In this document: piece by piece, positions 63,482-64,000 of the stretch
How positions within the stretch are numbered: position 1 is the stretch's first letter
How the letters are laid out: every line of letters begins with the position of its first letter
Source: Gracilimonas sp.
Lineage (GTDB): Bacteria; Bacteroidota; Rhodothermia; Balneolales; Balneolaceae
Assembly (NCBI RefSeq): GCF_017641085.1
Contig: NZ_JAEPPI010000001.1
Coordinates: 1,054,001-1,118,000, forward strand
Length of the DNA stretch: 64,000 nt
Direction of reading: 5' to 3'
Made by a program: the position numbers and the translations under genes
Notes under the pieces: generated by a model
Databases searched by the model: none
The model's input: only the letters and a program-made list of their open reading frames with translations
What the model was told of the DNA's origin: nothing

Positions 63482-64000
63482 ATGGAAGAAGCACTGAAAC
63501 AAGATACCGCCACATTAACTACGGATTGGGAAGCCATCCGAAATCAATTTCCTGTGCTTAAGCGGGAAGTGAAGGGGAATCCTTTGGTGTATCTTGACAA
63601 CGGTGCTTCCAGCCAGATGCCACAGCGTGTGATTGATCGCATCAACGATTATCATTCCAATGAACATGCAAATGTTCACCGCGGAATACACACCTTGAGT
63701 CAGGAGGGAACGGATGCTTTTGAAGCAGCCCGGACCAAAGTAAAAGATTTCATCAATGCCCGTCATCTGGAAGAAATCATTTACACCACCGGAACTACCG
63801 ACTCCATCAATCTGGTAGCCAACAGCTATGGGCGAAAGCATTTCCGGGAAGGAGATGAAATCATCCTTTCCGCCATGGAGCATCACGCCAATATTGTACC
63901 CTGGCAAATGGTGGCAGAGGAAACGGGAGCCAAGATCAAAGTCATTCCGATGACTGACGAAGGCGAGTTGGTGATGGAAGAGTTTCATAAACTGCTTTCA
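63482..64000 (+). CDS. sufS: Cysteine desulfurase SufS, N-terminal part (partial)
   Basis: The first 173 residues of a group II cysteine desulfurase, which supplies sulfur to SufBCD. NPLVYLDNGASSQMP is the class start signature, HANVHRGIHTLS follows, and TTGTTDSINLVA and SAMEHHANIVPW line the pyridoxal-phosphate site. The catalytic lysine and cysteine lie beyond the window. The start ATG 63482 follows two hairpins. Confidence 0.94.
   Translation, partial: MEEALKQDTATLTTDWEAIRNQFPVLKREVKGNPLVYLDNGASSQMPQRVIDRINDYHSNEHANVHRGIHTLSQEGTDAFEAARTKVKDFINARHLEEIIYTTGTTDSINLVANSYGRKHFREGDEIILSAMEHHANIVPWQMVAEETGAKIKVIPMTDEGELVMEEFHKLLS

Overview
The window is chromosomal DNA of a Gram-negative bacterium. 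TonB-type and secretin-type envelope proteins, many lipoproteins and an outer-membrane barrel show the cell type. Promoter-like TAnnTTTG boxes, frequent TTG/GTG starts, a monomeric isocitrate dehydrogenase, a Bacteroidota-type MutL and many two-component-propeller and Big/BNR lipoproteins point to the Bacteroidota/Rhodothermota/Balneolota assemblage, most likely a Balneola/Gracilimonas-like marine organism. This placement is inferred from protein character and not from a marker search.

Layout. 1-7 kb: the end of a lysophosphatidate acyltransferase, a TonB-like protein, tRNA-Ser(GGA) with a duplicated 3' end, a phosphopantetheinyl transferase, a Memo-like/DUF2520/alkyltransferase-like/thioredoxin run, then queD-queE and a sepiapterin-reductase-like SDR. 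7.4-8.3 kb: two small pilin-like proteins with an unusual, extremely short leader. 8.3-13.3 kb: a minus-strand operon of a haem-binding dehydrogenase-like lipoprotein, a DUF1080 lipoprotein, a BNR-like lipoprotein and a small membrane protein. 13.3-20.6 kb: a heptanucleotide repeat array in front of a Fpg/Nei glycosylase, small secreted proteins, MATE and MFS transporters and an Ig-like lipoprotein.

20.9-30.5 kb is the most distinctive region: a seven-gene type IV pilus/type II secretion-like assembly operon. It encodes an inner-membrane platform, an assembly ATPase, a cyclic-nucleotide-binding-fold protein, a PilT-like ATPase, a PilM-PilN fusion with an acidic insert, a PilO-PilP fusion and a secretin ending in a SPOR domain. 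The operon contains no pilin, no prepilin peptidase and no separate PilP. The two pilin-like proteins at 7.4-8.3 kb are the best candidates for its filament subunits.

30.5-47.3 kb holds lipid genes (hydrolase, PlsC, DedA), monomeric isocitrate dehydrogenase, mutL, a tRNA-queuosine mannosyltransferase-like glycosyltransferase, dnaB, a propeller-type sensor kinase with a separate receiver, a UDG-family protein and a SpoU methylase. 47.3-52.1 kb holds transporters (TetA-like MFS, SulP, SLC13). 52.3-59.2 kb is one tight operon: greA, Nudix, outer-membrane protein, ackA, a pseudo-caspase/SH3 lipoprotein, an EamA transporter and pta. 59.6-64 kb is sufBCDS, with structured repeats in two of its gaps; sufS runs off the window. 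Several intergenic regions carry members of dispersed repeat families that explain the short ORFs seen there.
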